6,915 nucleotides of DNA from Anaerolineales bacterium (GTDB lineage Bacteria; Chloroflexota; Anaerolineae; Anaerolineales; E44-bin32). The DNA is taken from the NCBI GenBank assembly GCA_030606845.1, contig JAUWFP010000116.1, positions 1-6,915 on the forward strand, given 5' to 3'. Under the pieces are notes generated by a model. It saw only the letters and a program-made list of their open reading frames with translations, made no database searches and was not told where the DNA came from. Below, in pieces: positions 1 through 5,595 of this stretch. A program made the translations under genes and the position numbers. The stretch's first letter is position 1. Every line of letters starts with the position of its first letter.

Positions 1-28
1 GGAGGGGGATCAAGATTCCGATGCTGGC

Positions 29-57
29 TTGACCGCCTGGGGATGATAAGGTACAAT
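29..57 (+). promoter_or_regulatory. Predicted sigma70-type promoter for the leader and the cmk-plsC cluster
   Basis: TTGACC at 29-34 (five of six matches to the -35 consensus) lies 17 nt before TACAAT at 52-57 (five of six matches to the -10 consensus). Transcription would start near 63-65 and give a leader of about 210 nt before the first clear gene at 277. No other promoter as good is visible before cmk, so this is the likely promoter for the downstream cluster. This is a consensus match only. Confidence 0.6.
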
Positions 58-77
58 GTGACCACAGCGTTTGTGCG

Positions 78-103
78 CCACCATTGCCCAAGTCTAATGG
101 TGG
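78..103 (+). other. Leader stem-loop just before a Shine-Dalgarno sequence
   Basis: CCACCATT (78-85) is perfectly complementary to AATGGTGG (96-103) with a 10-nt loop, giving an 8-bp hairpin. It sits about 15 nt after the predicted transcription start and directly before the AGGAGG at 106-111. It is not followed by a T run, so it is not an intrinsic terminator. It could protect the 5' end of the transcript or influence access to the ribosome-binding site. Confidence 0.45.
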
Positions 104-119
104 AGAGGAGGAATGGCAA

Positions 120-203
120 ATGAGGGGGTGTTTATACGGCACTGTTTTCCGCATAATCTGCCGCACGGGCACACTATACGGAAGAACGTGCGGCATAACG
201 TAG
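120..203 (+). CDS. Possible 27-aa leader peptide / small ORF
   Basis: An ATG at 120 opens 27 codons ending in TAG at 201-203. A full AGGAGG (106-111) lies 8 nt upstream, the best ribosome-binding site before the first large gene, and a good promoter precedes it. The peptide begins MRGCLYGTVF, is rich in Cys, Arg, Gly and Thr, and carries two LYG motifs (LYGT and LYGRT) because the DNA beneath contains a diverged 42-nt repeat. No family is recognised and there is no signal peptide or clear membrane segment. It could be a regulatory leader peptide or a fortuitous ORF. An alternative frame from ATG 113 has only 1 nt between Shine-Dalgarno and start. Confidence 0.3.
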   Translation: MRGCLYGTVFRIICRTGTLYGRTCGIT

Positions 204-256
204 AATTCGGGTGACTATCTGGAAGTCGTTCCAGAGAATCAGTAGTTATACGGCAC
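132..256 (+). repeat. TATACGG box cluster with a diverged 42-nt period
   Basis: TATACGG occurs at 133-139, 175-181 and 247-253. The 11-mer TTATACGGCAC is identical at 132-142 and 246-256. Between the first two copies, GCATAA (151-156 and 193-198) and CGGG (166-169 and 208-211) also recur at exactly 42 nt, so 133-174 and 175-216 look like a degenerate tandem duplication. The first copy also forms a near-palindrome, TTATACGG-N9-CCGCATAA, with one mismatch between arms. A separate perfect 9-bp inverted repeat pairs TGCCGCACG (159-167) with CGTGCGGCA (187-195). These could be protein-binding sites or RNA structure; no regulator is recognised. Confidence 0.4.
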
Positions 257-276
257 AGAAATATTAGCAGTTCGTT

Positions 277-888
277 ATGAATGAGAACAACACGTTCAGG
301 CTTCTTTTTCTAGTTTTGTTTATCCTGGTTTTAATCGTGAGGGCATATTTCGGTATCAAGCAGCGCCGCATGGGACAAAGCAGTTGGTCGGTAAGTGAAG
401 ATGCGGTCTCAAGAGAGGGGCGTTGGAGCCTTCTCCTTCGTCCTGTGGCCTTCCTTTTTATGCTTGGTCTTATAGTCCTCTATTTTATCGAACCCTCTGG
501 TTCAGAATGGCTTTTCCTTCCGCTACCATTATGGCTTAGGGTTAGCGGTGTATTGCTTGGAGCTGCAGGCATTCTATTACTCGTTTGTGTACATCGAACT
601 CTTGGGATGCAATGGTCCACGACTCTTCAATTTAAGGAAGTGCATACTCTAAATACAAGCGGCCCTTATAAATTCATTAGGCATCCTATGTACGCATCGC
701 TTCTTCTTTTCTTTCTGGGTTTATCCATTATGTCTTCATTTTGGCCTCTCATGGCGTTGGTTGTGATATTGCTTCTCTTTTTCAATAGGATCATGAGGCG
801 GGAGGAATCTATGATGATCGAGGAATTTGGAGAAGAGTATCGAATTTATATGAAGAGCACTGGGCGATTGCTACCCAGGTTTCGTTGA
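277..888 (+). CDS. Isoprenylcysteine carboxyl methyltransferase-like membrane methyltransferase (ICMT/PEMT-like family)
   Basis: This is a 203-aa integral membrane protein with hydrophobic segments at about residues 7-25, 51-71, 83-105 and 138-170. The C-terminal half has the hallmark of the ICMT/phospholipid methyltransferase-like superfamily: GPYKFIRHPMY (129-139), then a hydrophobic hairpin, then an acidic RREE...EEFGEEY region (174-188) and RLLPRF at the end (197-202). In the family, the RHPxY and EE motifs bind S-adenosylmethionine at the membrane surface. Bacterial members are mostly of unknown substrate (lipids, small thiols or isoprenoids), so no gene name is given. The start at 277 has no convincing Shine-Dalgarno, and an in-frame stop at 265-267 prevents extension. 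The gene looks more AT-rich than the cluster that follows 33 nt downstream, perhaps a separate origin. It could feed phospholipid modification given the acyltransferases nearby, but that is inference. Confidence 0.8.
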   Translation: MNENNTFRLLFLVLFILVLIVRAYFGIKQRRMGQSSWSVSEDAVSREGRWSLLLRPVAFLFMLGLIVLYFIEPSGSEWLFLPLPLWLRVSGVLLGAAGILLLVCVHRTLGMQWSTTLQFKEVHTLNTSGPYKFIRHPMYASLLLFFLGLSIMSSFWPLMALVVILLLFFNRIMRREESMMIEEFGEEYRIYMKSTGRLLPRFR

Positions 889-906
889 GATCGCAAGAAA
901 AAAATT

Positions 907-914
907 GAGGAGGA
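907..914 (+). promoter_or_regulatory. Ribosome-binding site that decides the TTG start of cmk
   Basis: GAGGAGGA lies 7 nt before TTG 922. The encoded protein from this TTG begins with the expected cytidylate kinase N-terminus leading into the P-loop after about nine residues, and no ATG in the vicinity gives a better start. Confidence 0.75.
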
Positions 915-921
915 CTGAAGC

Positions 922-1617
922 TTGAAAGCAAGGATAATCGCCATAGATGGACCAGCCGCCTCCGGAAAATCGACTCTAGCCGAGAACCTCGCCTCTGCGC
1001 TTGATTATCTTTATTTTGATACCGGTGTGATGTACAGGGCGGTTACCCTGGCAGCTTTGAAGTCCGGCACCCCTGTGATGGATGAATCTGCGGTAACTGC
1101 GATTGCAAATGAGCTGGATCTTGATGTTCAATCACCAAGTATCGATGATGGTCGCCAGTGTGATGTTCTCATGGCTGGCAAGGATGTGACCTGGGAGATC
1201 CGCAGCCCAGCGGTGGACGAGAACGTGTCACAAGTGTCTATGTATCCGGGCGTGCGTGAGGCGATGACCAGGCGTCAACGCGAGATAGGCTTGCGCGGTG
1301 CGGTTGTGATGGCTGGCAGGGATATTGGGACAGTCGTCCTGCCGGAGGCAGAATTAAAGATCTACTTGGATGCTTCTGTTGAAGCCAGAGCAAATCGGCG
1401 CTATGAAGAAAGCCTGGGTCGTGGAAATTCTGTGAACGTTGACGTGATTCTCGAAGGGATGCGCGAGAGGGATAGGCTTGATTCGACTCGCGCTCTAGCG
1501 CCGCTGCGACCCGCTGAAGATGCTGTAATCATCGACTCGACTGAGTTATCCATCCATGAGGTGCTTGAGAAAGTGCTCGCACTCGCAGAAGATGTAAGCC
1601 AACAAGGGGAAGCTTAA
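922..1617 (+). CDS. cmk: Cytidylate kinase (CMP/dCMP kinase)
   Basis: The product phosphorylates CMP and dCMP to the diphosphates using ATP, in the cytosol. At 231 aa it has normal length for a bacterial Cmk. Motifs in order: the Walker A P-loop GPAASGKST (10-18), DTGVMYRA (33-40) in the CMP-binding segment, GRDIGTVV (132-139) and the lid region RERDRLDSTR (181-190). All positions expected for an active enzyme appear present. The start codon is TTG, supported by a strong ribosome-binding site. The stop codon lies 1 nt before the ATG of the first acyltransferase, which indicates co-transcription. CDP/CTP supply links it to CDP-diacylglycerol formation, the step that follows the reaction of the two downstream enzymes. 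I see no truncation. Confidence 0.97.
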   Translation: MKARIIAIDGPAASGKSTLAENLASALDYLYFDTGVMYRAVTLAALKSGTPVMDESAVTAIANELDLDVQSPSIDDGRQCDVLMAGKDVTWEIRSPAVDENVSQVSMYPGVREAMTRRQREIGLRGAVVMAGRDIGTVVLPEAELKIYLDASVEARANRRYEESLGRGNSVNVDVILEGMRERDRLDSTRALAPLRPAEDAVIIDSTELSIHEVLEKVLALAEDVSQQGEA

Positions 1618-1618
1618 T

Positions 1619-2308
1619 ATGCGAGGGAATGAAGCCGGTAGTGATTTTTCCCTCCCCTGGTATTCTCGAATGTTCCGACCTCTGTCTCGAGTGTTCTTTC
1701 GTAACTTATTCCGGCTGCTAAGTCGGGTCCAGGTTACCGGTACTGAAAACATACCTGACGAGGGGGGTTACGTCATTGCTGTAAACCATGTGTCGATCTT
1801 CGAACCTCCATTAGTTACATCATTTTGGCCGCGTTCGATCGAGGTGGCAGGCGCCGTGGAAATTCTTGAGCAACCGATTCAGAGTCAGATCATGCGGTTT
1901 TATGGGACGATCCCTGTTCACCGTGGGCGGTTTGATCGCCGATCACTTGAGGCGATGGTGGGGAGATTAAAGGCCGGGCGACCGGTTTTATTATTTCCCG
2001 AAGGAACTCGTTCGCGTAAACCAGGTTTGCAGCAGGCTTCCACGGGCGTTGCTTATATCGCCGCCAAGGCAGGGGTTAACGTTCTGCCAGTGGGGATCGC
2101 AGGGACGGCTATCCTTGCTGACGAGATCCGTAAATTCCGGCGAACGCAACTACTTATGTCAGTCGGTGAGATGATTGAGCTACCAGAGATTCCATGGCGA
2201 TCCGTTGAGCGGAAGGAGATTTTACGCCTGCAGACGGAGAGAATAATGGTTGCGATCGCGGATCTGCTTCCGCGCGCCTATCGCGGCCTTTATGCGAGGG
2301 GATCTTGA
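1619..2308 (+). CDS. PlsC-family 1-acyl-sn-glycerol-3-phosphate acyltransferase (first of two)
   Basis: This 229-aa protein has the usual length of a short PlsC (LPLAT/AGPAT) enzyme, which transfers an acyl chain from acyl-ACP, acyl-CoA or acyl-phosphate to lysophosphatidate at the inner face of the membrane. Block I is NHVSIFEPP (56-64), block II is around IPVHRGRFDRR (98-108), block III is FPEGTRS (126-132), and block IV is VLPVGIAGT (155-163). The catalytic histidine is H57, but the charge-relay aspartate of the classical HX4D motif is replaced by glutamate (E62), so the motif reads HX4E. A basic, partly hydrophobic N-terminus (15-38) may dip into the membrane. The ATG is 1 nt after the cmk stop, with AAGGGGA upstream (1604-1610). 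The exact acyl acceptor cannot be told from sequence, hence no gene symbol. Confidence 0.92.
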   Translation: MRGNEAGSDFSLPWYSRMFRPLSRVFFRNLFRLLSRVQVTGTENIPDEGGYVIAVNHVSIFEPPLVTSFWPRSIEVAGAVEILEQPIQSQIMRFYGTIPVHRGRFDRRSLEAMVGRLKAGRPVLLFPEGTRSRKPGLQQASTGVAYIAAKAGVNVLPVGIAGTAILADEIRKFRRTQLLMSVGEMIELPEIPWRSVERKEILRLQTERIMVAIADLLPRAYRGLYARGS

Positions 2309-3042
2309 TGGCGATCTCGGCGCAGAGTGAAAAACGAATTTCCAACAGCGAAGAATACGATCATCAAGCGCTTGAGAAGATAAGGGGGAAATTACGCTGG
2401 ATTCTTAAGTACATTGGCTTTGGCATATTGGCGAAGTACGAAGGCGCAGAGGGTTTAGAGAACTTCCCCGCGGAGGGCCCGGCAATCGTGATGATCAACC
2501 ATATCGCCTTAATCGATCCGGTAGTGGTCCTCGGCGCGATGCCCAGAAACGTGGTTCCCTTGGCGAAAATCGAAGTTTATAAGTACCCGGTCATCGGAAT
2601 CTTCCCAAAACTCTGGGAGGTCATTCCGGTTCGAAGGCAAGAGTTTGATCGGCAGGCGATACGCCAGGCGCTTAGAGTTTTGGAAGCGGGGGAATGTATC
2701 CTTATGGCGCCTGAGGGGACTCGCAGCCCAGCGCTCCAACAAGGTAAAGAGGGCATCGCCTACCTTGGGGTTAAGAGTGGTGCGCCAATCATCCCGGTTG
2801 CTGTAACCGGCTCGAAAGGGTTTCCAACGTTCAACCCGCTGCGTTGGCTTAGACCGGGTGCATCCGTGAAGGTAGGACGAGGTTTCAGATTCAGAACGGG
2901 GGATGGGCGGCCTGACCGGGAGGCGCTGCGCCTCATGACAGATGAGGCGATGTATGTCCTGTCTGGATTGCTGCCCGAGAATCACCGTGGCGTTTACAGC
3001 GACTTATCCAAGGCGACGACCCAAACTATCGAATTCGTATAG
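2308..3042 (+). CDS. PlsC-family 1-acyl-sn-glycerol-3-phosphate acyltransferase (second of two)
   Basis: This 244-aa paralog of the preceding enzyme belongs to the same LPLAT family. Numbered from the ATG at 2308, block I is NHIALIDPV (64-72) with the canonical HX4D pair H65/D70; block II includes IPVRRQEFDRQ (106-116); block III is APEGTRS (134-140), with Ala in place of the usual Phe; block IV is IIPVAVTGS (161-169). The start was set at ATG 2308, which shares TGATG with the stop of the upstream gene; GAGGGG at 2296-2301 is 6 nt away. A TTG one codon earlier (2305) is too close to that site. The overlap predicts translational coupling. Since PlsC1 and PlsC2 differ in block I and in length, they may act on different acyl acceptors or chain types rather than being redundant. 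No clear terminator follows. Confidence 0.92.
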   Translation: MAISAQSEKRISNSEEYDHQALEKIRGKLRWILKYIGFGILAKYEGAEGLENFPAEGPAIVMINHIALIDPVVVLGAMPRNVVPLAKIEVYKYPVIGIFPKLWEVIPVRRQEFDRQAIRQALRVLEAGECILMAPEGTRSPALQQGKEGIAYLGVKSGAPIIPVAVTGSKGFPTFNPLRWLRPGASVKVGRGFRFRTGDGRPDREALRLMTDEAMYVLSGLLPENHRGVYSDLSKATTQTIEFV

Positions 3043-3137
3043 CCATATTTGTCATGATGTTCTCCTGCAAATTCCCGTGGCAGGCCGCACATATAAAGGG
3101 CACCGATACGAAAAAAGGACCCAACGATAGGATCCTA

Positions 3138-3166
3138 TTCCAGAATTACTGTGAACTGTGTATAAT
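3138..3166 (+). promoter_or_regulatory. Predicted glmS promoter
   Basis: A perfect -10 hexamer TATAAT lies at 3161-3166. The hexamer 17 nt upstream, TTCCAG (3138-3143), is only a weak -35 match. Transcription would start near 3172-3174, about 58 nt ahead of the predicted ribozyme cleavage site, which fits a glmS leader that is transcribed independently of the acyltransferase operon. The stretch 3043-3137 before it shows no gene and no convincing terminator. Confidence 0.6.
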
Positions 3167-3229
3167 CTCGAGCGAAGAGCAACTTTAGATTGAGAGGTGG
3201 TTGGCAGATAAATAACAGGTGGAAAGGGT

Positions 3230-3456
3230 AGCGCGAGGCCCCGATTATTCGGGGAGACGAGGAAGAGGGTTCCCTGCCGCAGGGTAGGGCTAACCGAAGG
3301 ATCAGGAGGCTCCCAACCTCCGGACCGGGAAAATCGAAAGATCAGCGGATGCCCTCTGGGTGTACCACACGCCCACACCTTTCCTTACGAAGAAATAACC
3401 CGGCAGTTAATACTGGCTCGGTAACGGGTCAGGCAACGCTGAAGGGAGTGGGAATC
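3230..3456 (+). ncRNA. glmS ribozyme: glmS self-cleaving ribozyme/riboswitch with an extra domain in the P2 loop
   Basis: The RNA uses glucosamine-6-phosphate as cofactor to cleave its own mRNA and lower glmS expression. Seen here: cleavage-site context A3230/G3231 followed by CGC; a P1 hairpin CCCCGA/TCGGGG (3239-3244 and 3249-3254, loop TTAT); GACGAGG (3256-3262), where the first G matches the catalytic guanine; P2 AGAGGG/CCCTCT (3264-3269 and 3352-3357); the conserved strand ATCGAAAGATCAGCGGAT (3333-3350), whose GCG (3345-3347) pairs with CGC 3232-3234 as P2.2; P3 GGGTGT/ACGCCC (3358-3363 and 3369-3374) whose loop CCAC (3365-3368) can pair with GTGG 3448-3451 as P3.1; and a P4-like domain with ACCCG/CGGGT (3398-3402 and 3425-3429) and CAGT/ACTG. 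The element lies 35 nt before glmS. About 60 nt (3272-3332) are additional to the compact form I know. Helices were paired by hand. Confidence 0.85.
3270..3331 (+). other. Inserted RNA domain inside the glmS ribozyme
   Basis: TTCCC (3270-3274) and GGGAA (3327-3331) form a perfect helix that closes the extra segment. Inside is a hairpin GGAGG/CCTCC (3305-3309 and 3317-3321). An alternative hairpin CCCTG/CAGGG (3272-3276 and 3280-3284) overlaps the closing helix, so the two are mutually exclusive. The segment separates the 5' strand of P2 from the conserved ATCGA strand, which are adjacent in the compact ribozyme of thermophilic Firmicutes. No function is assigned. Confidence 0.55.
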
Positions 3457-3490
3457 GGTTGATAACTAACAATCAATCTGGAGGCTTCGT

Positions 3491-5332
3491 ATGTGTGGCA
3501 TCGTAGGCTATGTTGGCCCGCGTGATGCGACTCCGATCATCTATGACGGGCTGAAACGATTAGAGTATCGGGGCTATGATTCGGCGGGTATAGCTGTAAT
3601 AGAAGATGGTGAGATAAAAATTCGGCGGGATGCAGGGAAACTGAACCGCCTTGGCGAACTCCTGTTTAATGACCCGATTAATGGTCATATAGGAATTGGG
3701 CATACACGCTGGGCGACCCATGGTGAACCCAGTGCACGTAATGCCCATCCTCATGTGGGTGAATCGGGACGAGTTGTGATCGTCCATAACGGCATCGTTG
3801 AAAACTTCCTCGCTCTCCGCGATGAATTGACCGCAGAAGGGGCGTCTTTCAGCTCGGATACTGATACGGAAATCATCGTCCTGTTGGTTGAACGTTATAT
3901 GGCAATGGGACATGATCTGACCGAGGCAGCGAGGAGGGCGATCTCGAATCTTGATGGAGCCCATGGGATCGTTCTGCTCTCAATAGATGAGCCGGACAAG
4001 ATCGTCGCTGCCCGAGTGGGAAATGCTGGGGGGGTCGTTTTAGGAATCGGCGAAGATGAAAAGTTCATCGCTTCTGATATCCCCGCGATTCTCGAGCACA
4101 CCCGCAAAATGGCTTTCCTTGAGGCGGAGCAGATGGCGGTCGTGACCGCAAGCGGTTTTAACGCCATGACGTTAGAAGGCGATGAGGTTAGCCTTGAGAT
4201 CATGAATGTGCCCTGGGATCCTGTCTCGGCAGAGAAGGGTGAGTACAAACACTTCATGTTGAAAGAGATCTTCGAGCAGGTTCGCTCGACCACCGATACG
4301 ATTGCTGGTAGGGTAGATTTCAAAGAAGGTCAGATTAATCTACACCAACTCAATCTCACGCCTGAACTGGTTCAGCGAATTGACAAAATCATCATCACCG
4401 CGTGTGGCACGGCAGCGCATGCCGGCATGGTTGGCCGGCACCTTATCGAGCGCATTGCCCGCATCCCTGTGCAGGTGGAGATAGCATCAGAATTTCGCTA
4501 TCAGGATCCGCTGGTGGATGAAAATACAGTGGTGCTGGCCATCAGCCAATCAGGCGAGACGGCGGATACGCTAGCGGCGATGAAAGAGGGGCGTGATCGA
4601 GGGGCGACGGTATGGAGTATTGTGAACGCCATCGGCTCGCAAGCCATGCGCATAGCCGATGGTTATATAGGCATGCAGACCGGCCCGGAGATCGGCGTTG
4701 CCTCGACCAAGGCTTTCACCGCACCTTTGATTGATCTATACATGCTGGCAATCCTGCTTGGAGACATGCGCGGTACGCTTGATAAGAAGCGCAGGATGGA
4801 GCTCGTGCGCGATCTGCGGCGCATCCCTGACCTCGTCGGACAATGCTTGGATCGCGCCGATGATGTAGAGAAGGTGGCTTGGGAACTTAAGGAATCTGAA
4901 CACTGTCTCTATCTTGGTCGCGGTATTAATATGCCTATCGCCTACGAAGGGGCATTAAAGATCAAGGAGATTTCCTATATCCATGCCGAAGCCTATCCGG
5001 CGGGCGAGATGAAACATGGGCCGATTGCATTAATAGATGAGGATATGCCCGTCATCGCCATTGCGCCCAAAGACCCCTGGTATGAAAAAATGCTCAGCCA
5101 GATTGAGCAGACGAAAGCGCGGGGAGGCAATGTCATCGCCGTGGCAACGGATGGGGATGAACTGATGCAAGAAATTGCAGATCACATGCTATGGGTACCA
5201 GAGACGCCCTGGCTGCTAAGTCCAGTGACGACGATCATCCCGCTTCAATTGCTGGCATACCACACGGGCGTGCTGCGTGGCGCAGATGTTGACCAACCTC
5301 GCAATCTCGCCAAGAGCGTGACCGTAGAGTAA
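3491..5332 (+). CDS. glmS: Glutamine--fructose-6-phosphate aminotransferase (isomerizing), GlmS
   Basis: GlmS converts fructose-6-phosphate and glutamine to glucosamine-6-phosphate and glutamate, the first committed step toward UDP-GlcNAc for peptidoglycan and other amino-sugar polymers. The 613-aa protein has the expected length and two-part build. The N-terminal class II glutaminase domain (2 to about 220) has nucleophile Cys2 after the cleaved Met, EYRGYDSAGIAV (25-36), HTRWATHG (71-78), HNGIVEN (99-105) and SSDTDTE (121-127). Two SIS sugar-isomerase domains follow, with TACGTAAHAG (303-312), SQSGETADT (352-360), EIGVASTKAFT (400-410), YEGALKIKEI (485-494) and GEMKHGPIAL (505-514). The C-terminus is the typical DQPRNLAKSVTVE. 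GGAGG (3480-3484) is 6 nt before the ATG. It is controlled by the upstream ribozyme and ends in a strong terminator. All key residues are present. Confidence 0.98.
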   Translation: MCGIVGYVGPRDATPIIYDGLKRLEYRGYDSAGIAVIEDGEIKIRRDAGKLNRLGELLFNDPINGHIGIGHTRWATHGEPSARNAHPHVGESGRVVIVHNGIVENFLALRDELTAEGASFSSDTDTEIIVLLVERYMAMGHDLTEAARRAISNLDGAHGIVLLSIDEPDKIVAARVGNAGGVVLGIGEDEKFIASDIPAILEHTRKMAFLEAEQMAVVTASGFNAMTLEGDEVSLEIMNVPWDPVSAEKGEYKHFMLKEIFEQVRSTTDTIAGRVDFKEGQINLHQLNLTPELVQRIDKIIITACGTAAHAGMVGRHLIERIARIPVQVEIASEFRYQDPLVDENTVVLAISQSGETADTLAAMKEGRDRGATVWSIVNAIGSQAMRIADGYIGMQTGPEIGVASTKAFTAPLIDLYMLAILLGDMRGTLDKKRRMELVRDLRRIPDLVGQCLDRADDVEKVAWELKESEHCLYLGRGINMPIAYEGALKIKEISYIHAEAYPAGEMKHGPIALIDEDMPVIAIAPKDPWYEKMLSQIEQTKARGGNVIAVATDGDELMQEIADHMLWVPETPWLLSPVTTIIPLQLLAYHTGVLRGADVDQPRNLAKSVTVE

Positions 5333-5343
5333 TCCAGGTACAT

Positions 5344-5387
5344 AAAAAAAGGACAGGGGCTGGCCCAGAAGGTCAGCCCCTGTTTTT
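5344..5387 (+). terminator. Rho-independent terminator of glmS, probably bidirectional
   Basis: ACAGGGGCTG (5353-5362) pairs perfectly with CAGCCCCTGT (5374-5383); a G-T wobble and two further GC pairs extend the stem to 13 bp around a 5-nt loop (CAGAA, 5366-5370). The last T of the stem and four more T (5383-5387) form the T tract on the + strand, and AAAAAAA at 5344-5350 gives a U tract for transcription on the opposite strand. It lies 11 nt after the glmS stop. Confidence 0.93.
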
Positions 5388-5595
5388 CGTGTTGGTGTGT
5401 GGGTGTGAAGACAGGAGGTCAATTTCAAGTCTCTACCTAGAGCCGCAAGCAAAGCTTGCGCACTCCAGAATGTGGGGTCCTCGTTGAGCTGCTTTCAATG
5501 GCAAGATGGGCTGATTGTGTTTATCCCAATCACACTTTCGGGATGCACCTGTGTGTGAGTTCGAATTTCAATTCAGCTTGAGTAGACAAGATGGA
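5388..5595. other. Hairpin-rich intergenic region, probably containing the insertion sequence left boundary
   Basis: No convincing gene is visible on either strand. The stretch holds a 17-nt perfect hairpin, CGCAAGC-AAA-GCTTGCG (5444-5460), a following imperfect hairpin ACTCC/GGGGT around 5462-5479, and TGATTG/CAATCA (5512-5517 and 5527-5532), which overlaps a possible ATCCC/GGGAT pairing (5523-5527 and 5540-5544). The left end of the insertion sequence should lie in or just after this stretch, but this transposase family often lacks obvious terminal inverted repeats or target duplications, so the edge cannot be placed from this window alone. Confidence 0.4.
5444..5460. repeat. Perfect short palindromic hairpin, REP-like
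   Basis: CGCAAGC (5444-5450) and GCTTGCG (5454-5460) flank AAA, forming a 7-bp perfect stem. It sits between the glmS terminator and the insertion sequence and is not followed by a T run, so it is not a terminator. The shape resembles dispersed extragenic palindromes, but only one copy is present here, so its repetitive nature is unproven. Confidence 0.4.

Noticed and set aside
113..214. 33-codon open frame starting at ATG 113
   Set aside because: Only 1 nt separates AGGAGG from this ATG; the overlapping ATG at 120 has far better spacing, so if anything is translated here it is the latter.
2305..2307. TTG as start of the second acyltransferase
   Set aside because: It is one codon before an ATG, only 3 nt from the Shine-Dalgarno, whereas ATG 2308 has normal spacing and a classical TGATG overlap.
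2509..2985. 158-codon open frame on the minus strand inside the second acyltransferase
   Set aside because: It lies wholly antisense to a clearly conserved PlsC-family gene, has no ribosome-binding site of note and its translation shows no recognisable motif.
3043..3137. Intrinsic terminator for the acyltransferase operon
   Set aside because: Only weak pairings such as CTGC/GCAG near 3064-3084 were seen and no T run follows; an A run at 3110-3116 is on the wrong strand sense for termination on +.
3052..3378. 108-codon open frame on the minus strand across the glmS leader
   Set aside because: It is antisense to the ribozyme, whose helices explain the sequence; the predicted peptide has low-complexity Pro/Arg/Ser content and no family resemblance.
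3230..3456. RNase P RNA or a T-box leader as the identity of the structured RNA before glmS
   Set aside because: GAGGAA and GGTAAC-like fragments recall RNase P RNA, but the conserved ends and size do not fit, and there is no T-box sequence; position before glmS plus the cleavage-site and P2/P3 patterns fit the glmS ribozyme.
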